Assembly: GCF_003052165.1 (NCBI RefSeq)
Contig: NZ_CP024869.1
Span: 3,656,310-3,720,309, forward strand
Direction: 5' to 3'
Source of the DNA: Dietzia sp. JS16-p6b
GTDB lineage: Bacteria; Actinomycetota; Actinomycetes; Mycobacteriales; Mycobacteriaceae
DNA: 64,000 nucleotides
Below, piece after piece: positions 1 to 8,908 of this stretch (positions are counted from its first letter, which is position 1; each line of letters opens with the position of its first letter). The notes below the pieces were generated by a model. That model made no database searches. It had not been told where the DNA came from and saw only the letters and a program-made list of their open reading frames with translations. The translations under genes were made by a program, and so were the position numbers.

Positions 1-1
1 C

Positions 2-1941
2 CTCAAGGCGGCCGGCGTGGTCGCGCTCGCCGTGGGGGCCACGCAGGTTCTGCCGACCACCGCCGCCGCGCAGGGCTCCCTCGGCACCGGGTCGGCGGGC
101 GCTCTCGGATCGGCCGGCGGGGGCACACTCGACACCGGCTTCGTCCCCGTGGCGCCCAACACCGCCGACGCCGTCACGGTGCCGGCCGGGCACTCCAGCG
201 ACGTGGTGATCCGGTGGGGAGATCCGGTGATCCCCGGAGGCCCCGCCTTCGACTTCGAGAACCAGTCGGCCGCCGCGCAGGCGGTGCAGTACGGCTTCAA
301 CTGCGACCTGGCGGTCCTGTTCCCCATGGACGACCGTGACGAGAGGTTCCTGCTCACGGTCAACCACGAGTACACGACCGAACCCATGATGTTCCGCGGA
401 TACGACTCCGCGGCCCCACCCGGGAGCAGGTCGAGATCGCCTGGGCCGCACACGGCCTGACGGTGGTGGAACTCGCCAGCCGACGGTACGACGGCGGGCT
501 CGATCCCGTGATGGGCTCGTACAACCGCCGCATCACCGCGACGACGCCATTCGAGTTGCGTGGCCCCGCCGTCGGCCCGCTGACCCGGACCACCGCCGAC
601 CCCACCGGGACCCGCGTGCTGGGCACCCTCAACAACTGCGCCGGCGGCCACACCCCCTGGGGGACGGTCCTGTCCGGCGAGGAGAACTTCAACCAGTACT
701 TCGGCACCACCGGCTCCGTCACCGACCCGGCGCGGGTGGAGGCCCTCCGGCGCTACGGGGTGTCGGTCGGCGAGTCCGGGCGCAAGTGGGAACGCTTCGA
801 CAGCCGCTTCGACCTGGCGGTCGAACCCAACGAGGTCAACCGCTTCGGCTACGTCGTCGAGGTCGACCCGTGGAACCCGGATTCCACGCCCGTCAAGCAC
901 TCGGCGCTCGGCCGGTTCAAGCACGAGGGCGGGACGGTCCACGTGACGGCGGACGGCACCGTCGTCATCTATTCCGGCGACGACGAGCGATTCGACTACC
1001 TGTACAAGTTCATCTCCAGCCGGACGATGGTGCCGGGGCGGACCCCGGCGGCCCGGGAACAGAACATGAGGATCCTCGACGAGGGGACCCTCTACGTGGC
1101 CACCTTCACCGGCAACTCCCCGGAGTCCGAGATCGACGGGACGGGCGCCCTCCCCTCGGACGGCGCATTCGACGGTACGGGTGCCTGGATCCCGCTCCTG
1201 ACCGTCGACTCCGCCGGCAACGCCGTCTCCCACGTCCCCGGCATGAGCGCCGAGGAGGTCGCCGTGTACACACGCATGGCGGGAGACGCGGTCGGCGCCA
1301 CCAAGATGGACCGCCCGGAGGACGTCGAGCCCAGCCCCTCGACCGGCAAGGTCTACCTGGCCCTGACCAACAACACCCGCCGCACCGTCGGCCAGGTCGA
1401 CGAGGCCAACCCCAGGCACGACAACAAGCACGGTCAGGTCGTCGAGATCACCGACGACCACGCCGGTACGACCTTCGGCTGGAACCTGCTCCTGGTCTGC
1501 GGCGACCCCGCGACCGCCGACACCTACTTCGGCGGCTTCGACAAGTCCAAGGTCAGCCCGATCTCCTGCCCGGACAACGTGGCCTTCGACCCCGCCGGTG
1601 GGCTGTGGGTGTCGACCGACGGCAACGCGCTCGGATTCAACGACGGGCTCTACTCGGTGGCCACCGAGGGACCGAACCGGGGCGAGACCAAGTTGTTCCT
1701 CACCGTTCCCGTGGGTGCGGAGACCTGCGGTCCGCTCGTCTTCTCCGATCGGGCGATCGTCAACGTCCAGCACCCCGGGGAGAAGGACGGGGCCTCGATC
1801 GAGAACCCCGCCTCCCACTGGCCGGACGGCGGCACCAGCCAGCCGCGGCCGTCGACGGTCGTGGCGTGGAAGGACGGGTTCACCGGCGGGACGGGATCAC
1901 TCTCAGGGGGCTCCCTGCCGGCGGGATCGCTCGGTTCCTGA
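2..1941 (+). pseudogene. PhoX-type alkaline phosphatase (DUF839), frameshifted and 5'-truncated by the window edge
   Basis: Secreted calcium-dependent phosphatase family that releases phosphate from organic esters outside the membrane. The visible N-terminus is the end of a signal peptide (hydrophobic run, then TAAAQG); the start and any twin-arginine motif lie left of the window. Conserved stretches include the NHEY segment, LSGEENFNQYFG, RFKHEGG and the FGWNLLLV region. The frame breaks near base 414: codons up to about 412 read in frame 2, and from 415 the family-typical PTREQVEIAWAAHGLTVVELA continues in frame 1. One extra C in the C4 run at 414-417 would restore a single frame, so this is either a one-base deletion or a sequencing error. 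The C-terminus is Ser-Gly-rich and ends AGSLGS. Family call is confident; whether the gene is broken in the organism is open. Confidence 0.85.
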
Positions 1942-2028
1942 GCGACCGTGTGCGGGGTCGGTGCGGCCCGCGGTCGGCACGGGGTCGGCCCCGACGCGCA
2001 GCCCGCCGGCCGGCCGGGGGCCGACCGG

Positions 2029-2841
2029 TCAGACCCGACCCGCCGACCCCGCATGCGCCAGCCCGCGCTCGACCGTCGCGGCGATCGACGCGGCGACGCC
2101 CTCCGGATCGTCCGACATCGGAACGTGTCCGTCCGCCGAGATCTCCACTCTGGCCTGGGGGAACAGCCTCGACGCCAGGGAGACCTGACGGACCGGGAGA
2201 ACCAGGTCGAACCGGCCCCACCGGATGGTGATCGGAAGCTCCTCGTCGACCGGCGCGGAGAACACGAAGGTGCCGCGGTCCGCGCGGTCCAGCACCGTGT
2301 TGCTGACGATCGCCTCCCCGTCGATCGCCGCCGCCTCCGCCGGATACCGCCACGGCCGGGCGCAGAACGCCGCCATCATCACCGCACGGCCCGCGGCCCG
2401 CTCGGTCACGACGGGGATGTGCCGTCCCAGCTTCGCGGCTCCCCGGCGCAGACTCCGGAAGACGGTGATCGTGTACCGCCACTCGGCCTCGGAGCGGAAG
2501 AAGCCGGCCGGGGAGAGCGCGGTGACACTGTCCACCAGGCCGCGGGCACCCAACTCGAGCGCGATGAATCCGCCGAGCGAGTTCCCGGCGACGTGGGGGC
2601 GCTCCCCGGCGGGCACGAGCTGGGCGATGAGTTCTGTCAGTTGGTCGATCATGTACTCGAGCGCGTCACCTGCCTCGGGCAGATCCGCTGACCTCCCGTG
2701 CCCGGGCAGGTCCACCACGACCACTCGGTACCGGTCCGCGAGCAGCGGAACGACCGGGTCCCACGCGTGCGCACGGTGGCAGACACCGTGCATGAGGATG
2801 ATCGTCGGTCCGGAACCGGTCACCTGGTGATACAAATCCAT
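2029..2841 (-). CDS. alpha/beta-hydrolase fold protein
   Basis: About 270-residue alpha/beta hydrolase. The oxyanion-loop segment ILMHGVCHRAHAW and the strand VVVVDLPGHGRS are typical of the fold, the nucleophile elbow is GNSLGG (Ser), and a late DGHVPMSD supplies the His. The substrate cannot be read from the sequence. The start is placed at the ATG giving MDLYHQVTG, because the conserved fold begins there and a GATACT -10-like hexamer lies 7 nt before it; an in-frame start 69 nt upstream would overlap the divergent marR control region. It is divergent from the MarR gene at 2946, which probably controls it. Confidence 0.8.
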   Translation of the reverse strand: MDLYHQVTGSGPTIILMHGVCHRAHAWDPVVPLLADRYRVVVVDLPGHGRSADLPEAGDALEYMIDQLTELIAQLVPAGERPHVAGNSLGGFIALELGARGLVDSVTALSPAGFFRSEAEWRYTITVFRSLRRGAAKLGRHIPVVTERAAGRAVMMAAFCARPWRYPAEAAAIDGEAIVSNTVLDRADRGTFVFSAPVDEELPITIRWGRFDLVLPVRQVSLASRLFPQARVEISADGHVPMSDDPEGVAASIAATVERGLAHAGSAGRV

Positions 2842-2921
2842 GCCGGCAGTATCCCTCACAGCGGTAGATGACGCCCCACGACCGCTCGTGATCGTGCTTA
2901 CATCTCCCATGCGACCGAGGG

Positions 2922-2933
2922 GACCAACTGGTC
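2922..2933. promoter_or_regulatory. 12-bp palindrome, candidate MarR operator
   Basis: GACCA-AC-TGGTC is a perfect inverted repeat between the divergent hydrolase (2841) and MarR (2946) genes, 13 bp before the MarR start. Position fits autoregulation by the MarR protein. The short length makes chance occurrence possible. Confidence 0.3.
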
Positions 2934-2945
2934 AGGGGGCACGAC

Positions 2946-3494
2946 GTGGACACTGTGGCAGGCGAAGTGACGGCGAGGCATCCGGCGCCGCGGGGGCCGG
3001 CGCGGTCCGGGGCGGCGAGGGGGCAGACGCCGTCCGCGGCGGCGAGGGGGCCGGCGACCGCAGGGTTGGCGACGCAGTTCCGACCCATCCTCCTCCGACT
3101 GGACCTGCTGGTACGGCGGCAGAACACCCAGTACGCGCTGAGCCGCGCACAGACCTCCATCCTCTACACGCTCGCCAGCCACGGACGGTTGCGGATGAGC
3201 GACCTCGCCCGGTTGGAGAACGTCAGGGTCCCCACCACCAGTAATTCGGTGAACGTGGTGGAGGGTATGGGCTACGTGGAGCGCGTGCGGGACGAGTCCG
3301 ACGGCCGTGGCGTCTGCGTGCAACTCACCGACCTCGGACGGGCACGGATCGACCAGGTGCTCGAGGAGCGCGACCAGGACTTCGCCGCCCACCTGTCGCT
3401 CTTGTCCTCGGAACACCGGGAGTCGCTGTCCGCGGCGGTTCCCGCCCTCAACGCGCTGCTCGACGCCATCGACAGCACCGGAACCGTGCACTGA
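2946..3494 (+). CDS. MarR family transcriptional regulator
   Basis: Winged-helix dimeric repressor family. After an Ala/Pro-rich N-terminal tail of about 35 residues, the DNA-binding core runs through ALSRAQTSILYTLASHGRLRMSDLARLENVRVPTTSNSVNVVEGMGYVER, with the wing at RVRDESDGRGVCVQLTDLGR. GTG start, preceded by CAGGGGG as a plausible ribosome-binding site. Divergently arranged with the alpha/beta hydrolase at 2029-2841 over about 100 bp, so that hydrolase is the most likely target. The N-terminal tail is unusual for MarR; a later start is possible but no better start codon with a binding site was seen. Confidence 0.8.
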   Translation: MDTVAGEVTARHPAPRGPARSGAARGQTPSAAARGPATAGLATQFRPILLRLDLLVRRQNTQYALSRAQTSILYTLASHGRLRMSDLARLENVRVPTTSNSVNVVEGMGYVERVRDESDGRGVCVQLTDLGRARIDQVLEERDQDFAAHLSLLSSEHRESLSAAVPALNALLDAIDSTGTVH

Positions 3495-3559
3495 ACCACC
3501 CGTCGTCGACTCCATCGGGATCTCCCACCGGGCCGGTCGGGCGTCTACCCTCACCGGGC

Positions 3560-4234
3560 ATGGGCACAGTCATGATCACCGGCGCCTCCCGTGGGATCGG
3601 CGCGGCCACGGCCAGGGCGCTCGACGCCGATCACGAGCTGATCCTGGTGGGCCGCGACGCCGACGCCCTGGCTTCCGTGGCACGCACCTGCCGGTCCGCC
3701 CGGGTGGTGACCGCGGACCTGACGACGCCCGAGGGCGTCTCGGCGGTGGCGGACGGCGTCGCCACTCTCGACGGGGTGATCCACTGTGCCGGGGTGGCCG
3801 AACTGGGGCGGATCGACGAGACCGATGCCGCCCAGTGGCGTCGCGCGTTCGAGATCAACGTCCTCGCCGTGGTCGAGCTCACCAGGGTGTTGCTCCCAGT
3901 CCTCCGCGCGGTCCGCGGCCACGTCGTCGTCATCAACTCCGGCGCGGGGACCACCGCCAAGCCGGGCTGGGGCTCCTACAGCGCCTCGAAGTTCGCACTC
4001 CGTGCCGTCACCGACACGCTCCGCGGCGAGGAGCCGGCCCTCCGTGTCACCTCGATCCATCCCGGCCGGGTGGACACGGACATGCAGAGGGCGATCGTCG
4101 CCGCCGAGGGCGGGGCGTACGATCCGTCGGACCACCTCACACCGGACTCCGTGGCGACCGCGGTGCGTCACGCGCTCGATTCGACACCCGACGCCCACCC
4201 GACCGAAATAGTGGTTCGACCTCGACGTCACTGA
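3560..4234 (+). CDS. short-chain dehydrogenase/reductase (classical SDR)
   Basis: 224-residue NAD(P)-dependent oxidoreductase. It has the TGASRGIG dinucleotide-binding motif at residues 6-13, an acidic D-L pair after strand 4, the conserved N of the active-site tetrad in EINVLAVVEL, Ser in VVINSGAG and the YSASK catalytic pair. The substrate is unknown. A TACCCT -10 element ends 8 nt before the ATG, so the mRNA is probably leaderless. It follows the MarR gene after 65 bp on the same strand but appears to have its own promoter. Confidence 0.85.
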   Translation: MGTVMITGASRGIGAATARALDADHELILVGRDADALASVARTCRSARVVTADLTTPEGVSAVADGVATLDGVIHCAGVAELGRIDETDAAQWRRAFEINVLAVVELTRVLLPVLRAVRGHVVVINSGAGTTAKPGWGSYSASKFALRAVTDTLRGEEPALRVTSIHPGRVDTDMQRAIVAAEGGAYDPSDHLTPDSVATAVRHALDSTPDAHPTEIVVRPRRH

Positions 4235-4306
4235 GATCCCCTCGACCCGGTGGGGCCACGTGCGATCCCTCGCCGGACCGGCGCGAATGTCGTATCGTCC
4301 AGCACC

Positions 4307-5380
4307 ATGGTCGGCTCCGACACCCCCTTGCGCATCACCGTCGTCGGTGCCGGCGTCGTCGGGTGTTACCTGGGCGGCAGACTCGCGCGCCACGCGGACG
4401 TGACCCTGGTCGGGCGTCCTCATGTCCTCGACCCGATCCGTGCGAGCGGACTCACCGTGGAGTCCGGGAAAGGCGTGGACGACCGCATCCACGTGCCGTC
4501 CGAGGCGCTCACGCTCGCCGAGACGCCGGAATCCGTCCGCCGCTCTGACGTGGTCCTCGTGTGCACCAAGGCGGGTTCCTCCGCGGCCGCCACCGCCGAA
4601 TTCGTGCCGTTCCTGCGTCCCGGAACCCTGGTGGTGGGCTTACAGAACGGCCTGCACTCGGCCGATTCCATCCGCGACGGCGTCGGCTCGAACCCCGTGA
4701 TCGCCGGGGTCATCCCCTTCAACGTGGCCCGCACCGGGCCCGCCACCTACCGGCGGACCAGCACCGGTGAGATCCGGATCGCCGAACACCCCCTCGCCGC
4801 CCCGCTCCTCCGGGTGATGGAGGAGGCCGAACTCCAGGTGCGGGCGACCGACGACATCCAGGCGGTGCTCCACGGCAAGGTCCTGTTGAATCTCAACAAC
4901 GCGGTCCAGGCGTTGTCCGGACTTCCTCTGCGGGACGAACTCGTCGATCGTGACCTGCGCAGATGCGTCGCGCTCTGCCAGCGTGAGGCGATCCGGGTCT
5001 TCACCGCGGCCGGGGTGGTGCCCCGGGTACCCATCGCCGTGCCGGCCGGCATGCTTCCGTTCGTCATGCGGCTGCCGACGCCGGTGTTCCGCACACTCGC
5101 CAGGACGATCATGCGGGTCGATGCGGACGGGACGTCGTCGATGAACGATGACCTGGTCCGCGGACGGCCGACCGAGATCGACATCCTCCAGGGAGAGGTC
5201 GTCCGGATGGGCCGGCGGCTCGGGGTCGCGACGCCCGCGTGCGCTCACATGGTCGAGTTGGTTCACGAGGCCGAGCGGGCAGGACCCGACCGACTCCGGT
5301 GGACGGGCGCGGCGCTGCTCGCGGAGTTGCAGCGGGCGCGGCGACGGGCACGACGGCTCGCGCGGATGCAGTTCAGATAG
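4307..5380 (+). CDS. ketopantoate reductase PanE/ApbA family protein
   Basis: NAD(P)-dependent 6-phosphogluconate-dehydrogenase-like reductase family; the best-known member makes pantoate for coenzyme A. The Rossmann motif is VVGAGVVGCYLGGRLAR near the N-terminus, followed by the domain boundary VGLQNGLHS and the C-terminal helical domain containing the catalytic-type HGKVLLNLNNAVQAL segment and NDDLVRGRPTEIDILQGEVV. About 357 residues, longer than bacterial PanE (about 300), so the true substrate may differ. The start is the ATG at 4307 because a TATCGT -10 element lies 8 nt before it and the fold starts immediately after; an in-frame start 57 nt upstream is less likely. Confidence 0.8.
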   Translation: MVGSDTPLRITVVGAGVVGCYLGGRLARHADVTLVGRPHVLDPIRASGLTVESGKGVDDRIHVPSEALTLAETPESVRRSDVVLVCTKAGSSAAATAEFVPFLRPGTLVVGLQNGLHSADSIRDGVGSNPVIAGVIPFNVARTGPATYRRTSTGEIRIAEHPLAAPLLRVMEEAELQVRATDDIQAVLHGKVLLNLNNAVQALSGLPLRDELVDRDLRRCVALCQREAIRVFTAAGVVPRVPIAVPAGMLPFVMRLPTPVFRTLARTIMRVDADGTSSMNDDLVRGRPTEIDILQGEVVRMGRRLGVATPACAHMVELVHEAERAGPDRLRWTGAALLAELQRARRRARRLARMQFR

Positions 5381-5390
5381 TCGAACCGAC

Positions 5391-5429
5391 CCACCTGTCG
5401 ACCGCCGCATGTATTCGGATGACAGGTGG
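5391..5429. terminator. hairpin between convergent genes
   Basis: CCACCTGTC pairs with GACAGGTGG around a 21-nt loop, 10 nt after the stop of the PanE-like gene and before the stop of the convergent AsnC-type gene. No T-tract follows, so it is a candidate bidirectional terminator only. Confidence 0.4.
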
Positions 5430-5459
5430 CGAGACGGCAGACGGTCGGACGACAGAGGG

Positions 5460-5741
5460 CTACTCGTCGTACCCCAGGGAGAATGCCGCCTCGAGGTCGT
5501 GCTTGGACAGCGCGCGGAAGGCGATGTGCGTCTCGGTGTCCACCACACCGGGGACCTTGTTGAGGCGGTCGGAGACGATGTCGGCCACGTCCTCGTTACG
5601 GCGGGCCCGCACCAGCACGATGAGGTCGATGGTGCCCGTGACCGAGTACACCTCGGAGACGCCGTCGATCTCGGCGATCTCTTCGGCGACCTCGGGGATG
5701 CGCGCCGTCTCGGCGTGGACGAAGACGATGGCGGTGATCAT
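5460..5741 (-). CDS. stand-alone Lrp/AsnC ligand-binding (RAM) domain protein
   Basis: 93-residue protein made of only the alpha-beta RAM domain that senses amino acids in Lrp/AsnC regulators; the usual N-terminal helix-turn-helix is absent. Recognisable segments are MITAIVFVHAE, EVYSVTGTIDLIVLVRARRNEDVADIV and the GVVDTETHIAF strand. Such proteins are common in actinobacteria and may assemble with full-length Lrp proteins or act as ligand-binding oligomers. The ATG at 5741 is chosen because a TAGCCT -10 element lies 8 nt before it (leaderless); the in-frame TTG three codons upstream is less likely. Confidence 0.85.
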   Translation of the reverse strand: MITAIVFVHAETARIPEVAEEIAEIDGVSEVYSVTGTIDLIVLVRARRNEDVADIVSDRLNKVPGVVDTETHIAFRALSKHDLEAAFSLGYDE

Positions 5742-5969
5742 GTCAACCAAGGCTAGTCCAGCTGACGCCGCCCCGCGGCCAGCGTCTCGCGTCCTGTGCC
5801 ATGGGCTGATCGGGCGCGTTCTGTGAATCCCCGTCGCGTTCTCGGCGACCCGCTCTCGGGCGATACGTCACAGGACTCGCCGGATCGAGCAGACGACGCG
5901 CGCCAGCCAGCCCGCGCTGCCGGGACGCACAGTCCAAGCCGGCCGGCCCGAGCCCGAGCCCGCCTCGGC

Positions 5970-6344
5970 TCAGCGCATGTTCTCCGGGGTCCAGTAGGCG
6001 CGCATCGAGGCGACCTTGCCCTGCTCGTCGTGGGTCATCAGGTCCCAGACGTTGATCGTGGCGCTGGAGTTCTCGTCGAAGTGCGTGGTGATCTCGAAGT
6101 TGAACAGCAGGTCGTCCCCGCACACCCGCGCCTCGAGCACCTCGCCCTCGATCTTCAGGGCCACCACGGACGAGTAGAACTCGCGGATGGCCGCCTTGCC
6201 CTCGTGCACCGTGCCGTTGCCGACCGGGTCCTCGACCGTGGCGTTCTCCGCGTAGAGGTCGAGAACAGCCTCGAGGTCGCCCGCGACCAGCGCGGCGATG
6301 TAGGAGTCTGCGGTGGCACGGATCTGCTCAGGGGAAGCACTCAC
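5970..6344 (-). CDS. steroid delta-isomerase (ketosteroid isomerase), NTF2 fold
   Basis: 124 residues in the NTF2-like fold, converting 3-oxo-delta5 steroids to conjugated delta4 forms. The family's catalytic residues appear in place: Tyr15 in SYIAALVAGD, Asp39 in ATVEDPVG and Asp101 in INVWDLM, with the family-typical ending GKVASMRAYW. The GTG start is preceded by GAAAGG about 12 nt upstream; an in-frame start 11 codons earlier lacks such a site. A KstR-type palindrome overlaps the TAGGCT -10 element about 40 bp upstream, supporting a role in steroid degradation. Divergent from the sugar transporter at 6521. Confidence 0.85.
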   Translation of the reverse strand: MSASPEQIRATADSYIAALVAGDLEAVLDLYAENATVEDPVGNGTVHEGKAAIREFYSSVVALKIEGEVLEARVCGDDLLFNFEITTHFDENSSATINVWDLMTHDEQGKVASMRAYWTPENMR

Positions 6345-6384
6345 GGCGGTGGCCTTTCGGTGAGACGTCGAGTCCACTCGAGCC

Positions 6385-6398
6385 TAGAACGTGTTCTC
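6385..6398. promoter_or_regulatory. KstR-type operator on the ketosteroid isomerase promoter
   Basis: TAGAACGTGTTCTC matches the KstR consensus TNNAACNNGTTNNA except the last base and contains the perfect palindrome AGAACGTGTTCT. On the minus strand it overlaps the TAGGCT -10 element of the isomerase gene, so a bound repressor would block transcription. KstR is the cholesterol-catabolism repressor of mycobacteria and rhodococci; its presence in this organism is inferred. Confidence 0.65.
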
Positions 6399-6435
6399 GT
6401 CACGAGGATCGGTACGGGGTAGCGAATGAAAATAA

Positions 6436-6451
6436 TGTGACTTGCGCCACA
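6436..6451. promoter_or_regulatory. CRP/GlxR-like binding site upstream of the sugar transporter
   Basis: TGTGA-N6-CCACA differs by one base from the TGTGA-N6-TCACA consensus of CRP-family cAMP receptors (GlxR in corynebacteria). It lies 70-85 bp before the transporter start and upstream of a TACGCT -10-like element at 6465-6470. Control of sugar uptake by such a factor would be typical. Confidence 0.45.
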
Positions 6452-6520
6452 CCCGCCACGGGCCTACGCTCCGTTCACCAGAGAGCAGGACGTCCATCCG
6501 GCCCGGGAACGGGGTACGCC

Positions 6521-7954
6521 ATGTCCACACCGAACGTCTCGGCCAAGAGCTCGGACGAGGAGTCCTTCCACACCGGGCGGGTGGTGATCATCTCCCTGGT
6601 CGCAGCGCTCGGCGGGTTCCTGTTCGGATTCGACACCGCGGTCATCAACGGGGCGGTGGACGCCGTCCAGGAGTCGTTCGGGATGAACGCCGGGCTCACC
6701 GGGTTCGTGGTCTCCTCGGCGCTGCTCGGATGCATCGCCGGTGCGTACCTCGCGGGCCGCCTCGCCGACCGCTGGGGACGTACCCGCGTCATGGTCCTGG
6801 CGTCGGCGTTGTTCACCGCGAGCGCACTCGGGTCCGGACTCGCATTCGGCCCGTGGGATCTCATCATCTGGCGCGTGGTCGGCGGGCTGGGCGTCGGCGC
6901 CGCCTCGGTCATCGCTCCGGCCTACATCGCGGAGGTGGCCCCGCCCTCGATCCGCGGTCGCCTCGGTTCCCTCCAACAGCTCGCGATCGTCTCCGGCATC
7001 TTCGTGGCCCTGCTCTCCGACGCCTGGCTGGCGTCCGTGGCCGGCGGCGCGATCGAGGAGCTCTGGATGGGTATCCAGGCCTGGCGCTGGATGTTCCTCA
7101 CCGAGCTGGTGCCCGCCGTCACCTACGGGGTGCTGGCACTCATGATCCCCGAGTCCCCCCGCTATCTGCTGGCCAAGGGGCTGGTCAGCGAGGCGAGAGA
7201 CGTGCTGCGCACCATCCAGTCGAGCGGCGTCGACAACCGGATCACAGAGATCCGCGCAACGGTTCGCCAGGAGAGGAAGCGGTCCTGGCAGGACATGCTC
7301 ACCCCGGGTGGCCGGAACCTCCTGCCGATCGTGTGGATCGGCGTCATCCTGTCGGTCTTCCAGCAGGCCGTCGGCATCAACGTGATCTTCTACTACTCCA
7401 CCTCTCTGTGGCAGTCGGTCGGCTTCACCGAGGCGGACGCGCTCACCCAGACCGCGATCACCTCGGTCACCAACATCGTGGTGACGATCGTGGCCATCGC
7501 GCTGATCGACAAGATCGGCCGTCGCAAGCTGCTCATGACGGGATCGGTGGGCATGACCGTCTCGCTCGCGGTGATGGCCGCGATGTTCAGCACCGCCACG
7601 ATGGGCCCGGGGGCCGACGGCGAACTCGCACCCCAACTCGGCGACACCCAGGGGCTCGTCGCGCTGATCGCCGCCAACGGCTTCGTCGTGTTCTTCGGTA
7701 TGTCGTGGGGCCCGGCGGTGTGGGTGCTGCTCGGCGAGATGTTCAACAACCGCATCCGCACGGCGGCGCTCGGTCTGGCCGCCGCCGCCCAATGGTTGGC
7801 GAACTTCGCGGTCTCCACGGCGTTCCCGCCGATGGCCGAGTTCAGCCTCACGTTCACCTACGGCTTCTACGCGGTGTCTGCGCTGCTGTCGTTGCTGTTC
7901 GTGGCCAGGTTCATCCCCGAGACCACCGGCCGCTCGCTCGAGGACATGGAGTAA
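6521..7954 (+). CDS. sugar porter family MFS transporter
   Basis: About 477-residue, 12-helix proton-linked or facilitative sugar transporter. Family signatures: GRLADRWGRTR after helix 2, the long RVVGGLGVGAAS..PAYIAEVAPPSIRGRL block, PESPRYL at the end of the first half, QQAVGINVIFYYS in helix 7, DKIGRRKLL between helices 8 and 9, and PETTGRSLEDME at the C-terminus. The sugar cannot be assigned. The ATG at 6521 is chosen over an in-frame start 84 nt upstream because the conserved N-terminal region follows directly. A CRP/GlxR-like site lies upstream. Convergent with the GyrI-like gene. Confidence 0.9.
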   Translation: MSTPNVSAKSSDEESFHTGRVVIISLVAALGGFLFGFDTAVINGAVDAVQESFGMNAGLTGFVVSSALLGCIAGAYLAGRLADRWGRTRVMVLASALFTASALGSGLAFGPWDLIIWRVVGGLGVGAASVIAPAYIAEVAPPSIRGRLGSLQQLAIVSGIFVALLSDAWLASVAGGAIEELWMGIQAWRWMFLTELVPAVTYGVLALMIPESPRYLLAKGLVSEARDVLRTIQSSGVDNRITEIRATVRQERKRSWQDMLTPGGRNLLPIVWIGVILSVFQQAVGINVIFYYSTSLWQSVGFTEADALTQTAITSVTNIVVTIVAIALIDKIGRRKLLMTGSVGMTVSLAVMAAMFSTATMGPGADGELAPQLGDTQGLVALIAANGFVVFFGMSWGPAVWVLLGEMFNNRIRTAALGLAAAAQWLANFAVSTAFPPMAEFSLTFTYGFYAVSALLSLLFVARFIPETTGRSLEDME

Positions 7955-8020
7955 CCGGGCCTGTCCCCGCCTCCGAACGGGCGGGTCGGATGACCCGGTC
8001 CGGGCGGGCAACCGGGGGTG

Positions 8021-8605
8021 TCAGGCCGCGTCGTCGGGCGTCCGGACCGGGCAGAACAGGTCGGTGCGCAGAGTCGCGGGATCGATGTCCGGCGAGGGCT
8101 CGGTGACGTACGACTCCCAGAAAGGTGTCGCCGGGGCCCGCCCCAGGGAGCCGATCTCACCCATGAACTCCTGCCACGCCTCACCCAGCCCGTCGTAGGA
8201 GCCGAGGTGACTCGTCGCGGCGACCTCGCCGGCCGGGAGTTCGGATGCCACGACGCGCATCGCACCCTCCTCCGGCTCGCCGGCGTGCTGGTCGGGCAGC
8301 GGTTCGGCCAGCGGGAACCCGACCTCCAGATCGGCGTGGGGTTCCGGCTCCTCGGCAATCCTCGTGTACAGGGCGAACGCCGCGCCAGCCGGCCTCACGT
8401 CCGCGGCGAACAGCGCGGGGAACGCCGTGTCGAAGAACTGAGCGATGGTGGCCATGGGCACGGCCGTCGCCCGGACCACCGCCGTGGGGACCGCGGGCGC
8501 GCTGATCAGGCGGACGCCGTCCACGGGTTCCGGACCGAGGTCGGGGTAGCCGCGGGGCGGATCGTGCGGCTGGTCGCGAGGCGGGATCGGGGACGACGAC
8601 ATCAT
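8021..8605 (-). CDS. GyrI-like / AraC effector-binding domain protein
   Basis: About 194 residues with the SOUL/GyrI-like fold used to bind small hydrophobic molecules. Recognisable are the APAVPTAVVRATAVPMATIAQFFD segment, the central YTRIAEEPEPHADLEVGFPL strand-turn-strand, and SHLGSYDGLGEAWQEF before the final ESYVTEPSPDIDPATLRTDLFCPV, the last being typical of GyrI-like proteins. It lacks a DNA-binding domain. Start at ATGATG, preceded by GAGGAG. A role in sensing or sequestering a small molecule is inferred only from the fold. Confidence 0.75.
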   Translation of the reverse strand: MMSSSPIPPRDQPHDPPRGYPDLGPEPVDGVRLISAPAVPTAVVRATAVPMATIAQFFDTAFPALFAADVRPAGAAFALYTRIAEEPEPHADLEVGFPLAEPLPDQHAGEPEEGAMRVVASELPAGEVAATSHLGSYDGLGEAWQEFMGEIGSLGRAPATPFWESYVTEPSPDIDPATLRTDLFCPVRTPDDAA

Positions 8606-8725
8606 GAGTCCTCCTCTGGCGTCGGTGTTGCTGCACATTGTGCTCCTGCCCCCGGAGCCAGGGACGGGTTTCCGTCGGGGGCACGCCGGATGCACCGTCG
8701 CGGCCCTGCGGGGACACTGGGAGGC

Positions 8726-8908
8726 ATGTCGACATTCCGCCTCCGCACTCCGGACCGCACCCTCGATCTGGGCGAGTTCGACAACGCCCAGGAGGCGCTC
8801 GAGCACGCCGTGACGCTCCAGCCCGACGCCCGTCCGGTCAACGGCGACCTCGAGGTGCTGGTCGGCGAGGAATGGCATTCCGTGGCCACGGAGGGCGACA
8901 TCTCATGA
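8726..8908 (+). CDS. small protein of unknown function (60 aa)
   Basis: Sixty residues, beginning MSTFRLRTPDRTLDLGEFDNAQEALEHA. Charged and probably cytoplasmic, with no transmembrane segment or Cys cluster. The ATG is preceded by GGGAGG at a good distance. Its stop overlaps the start of the metallo-beta-lactamase-fold gene by 4 bp (ATGA), so the two are translationally coupled and probably act together. I do not recognise the family. Confidence 0.7.
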   Translation: MSTFRLRTPDRTLDLGEFDNAQEALEHAVTLQPDARPVNGDLEVLVGEEWHSVATEGDIS

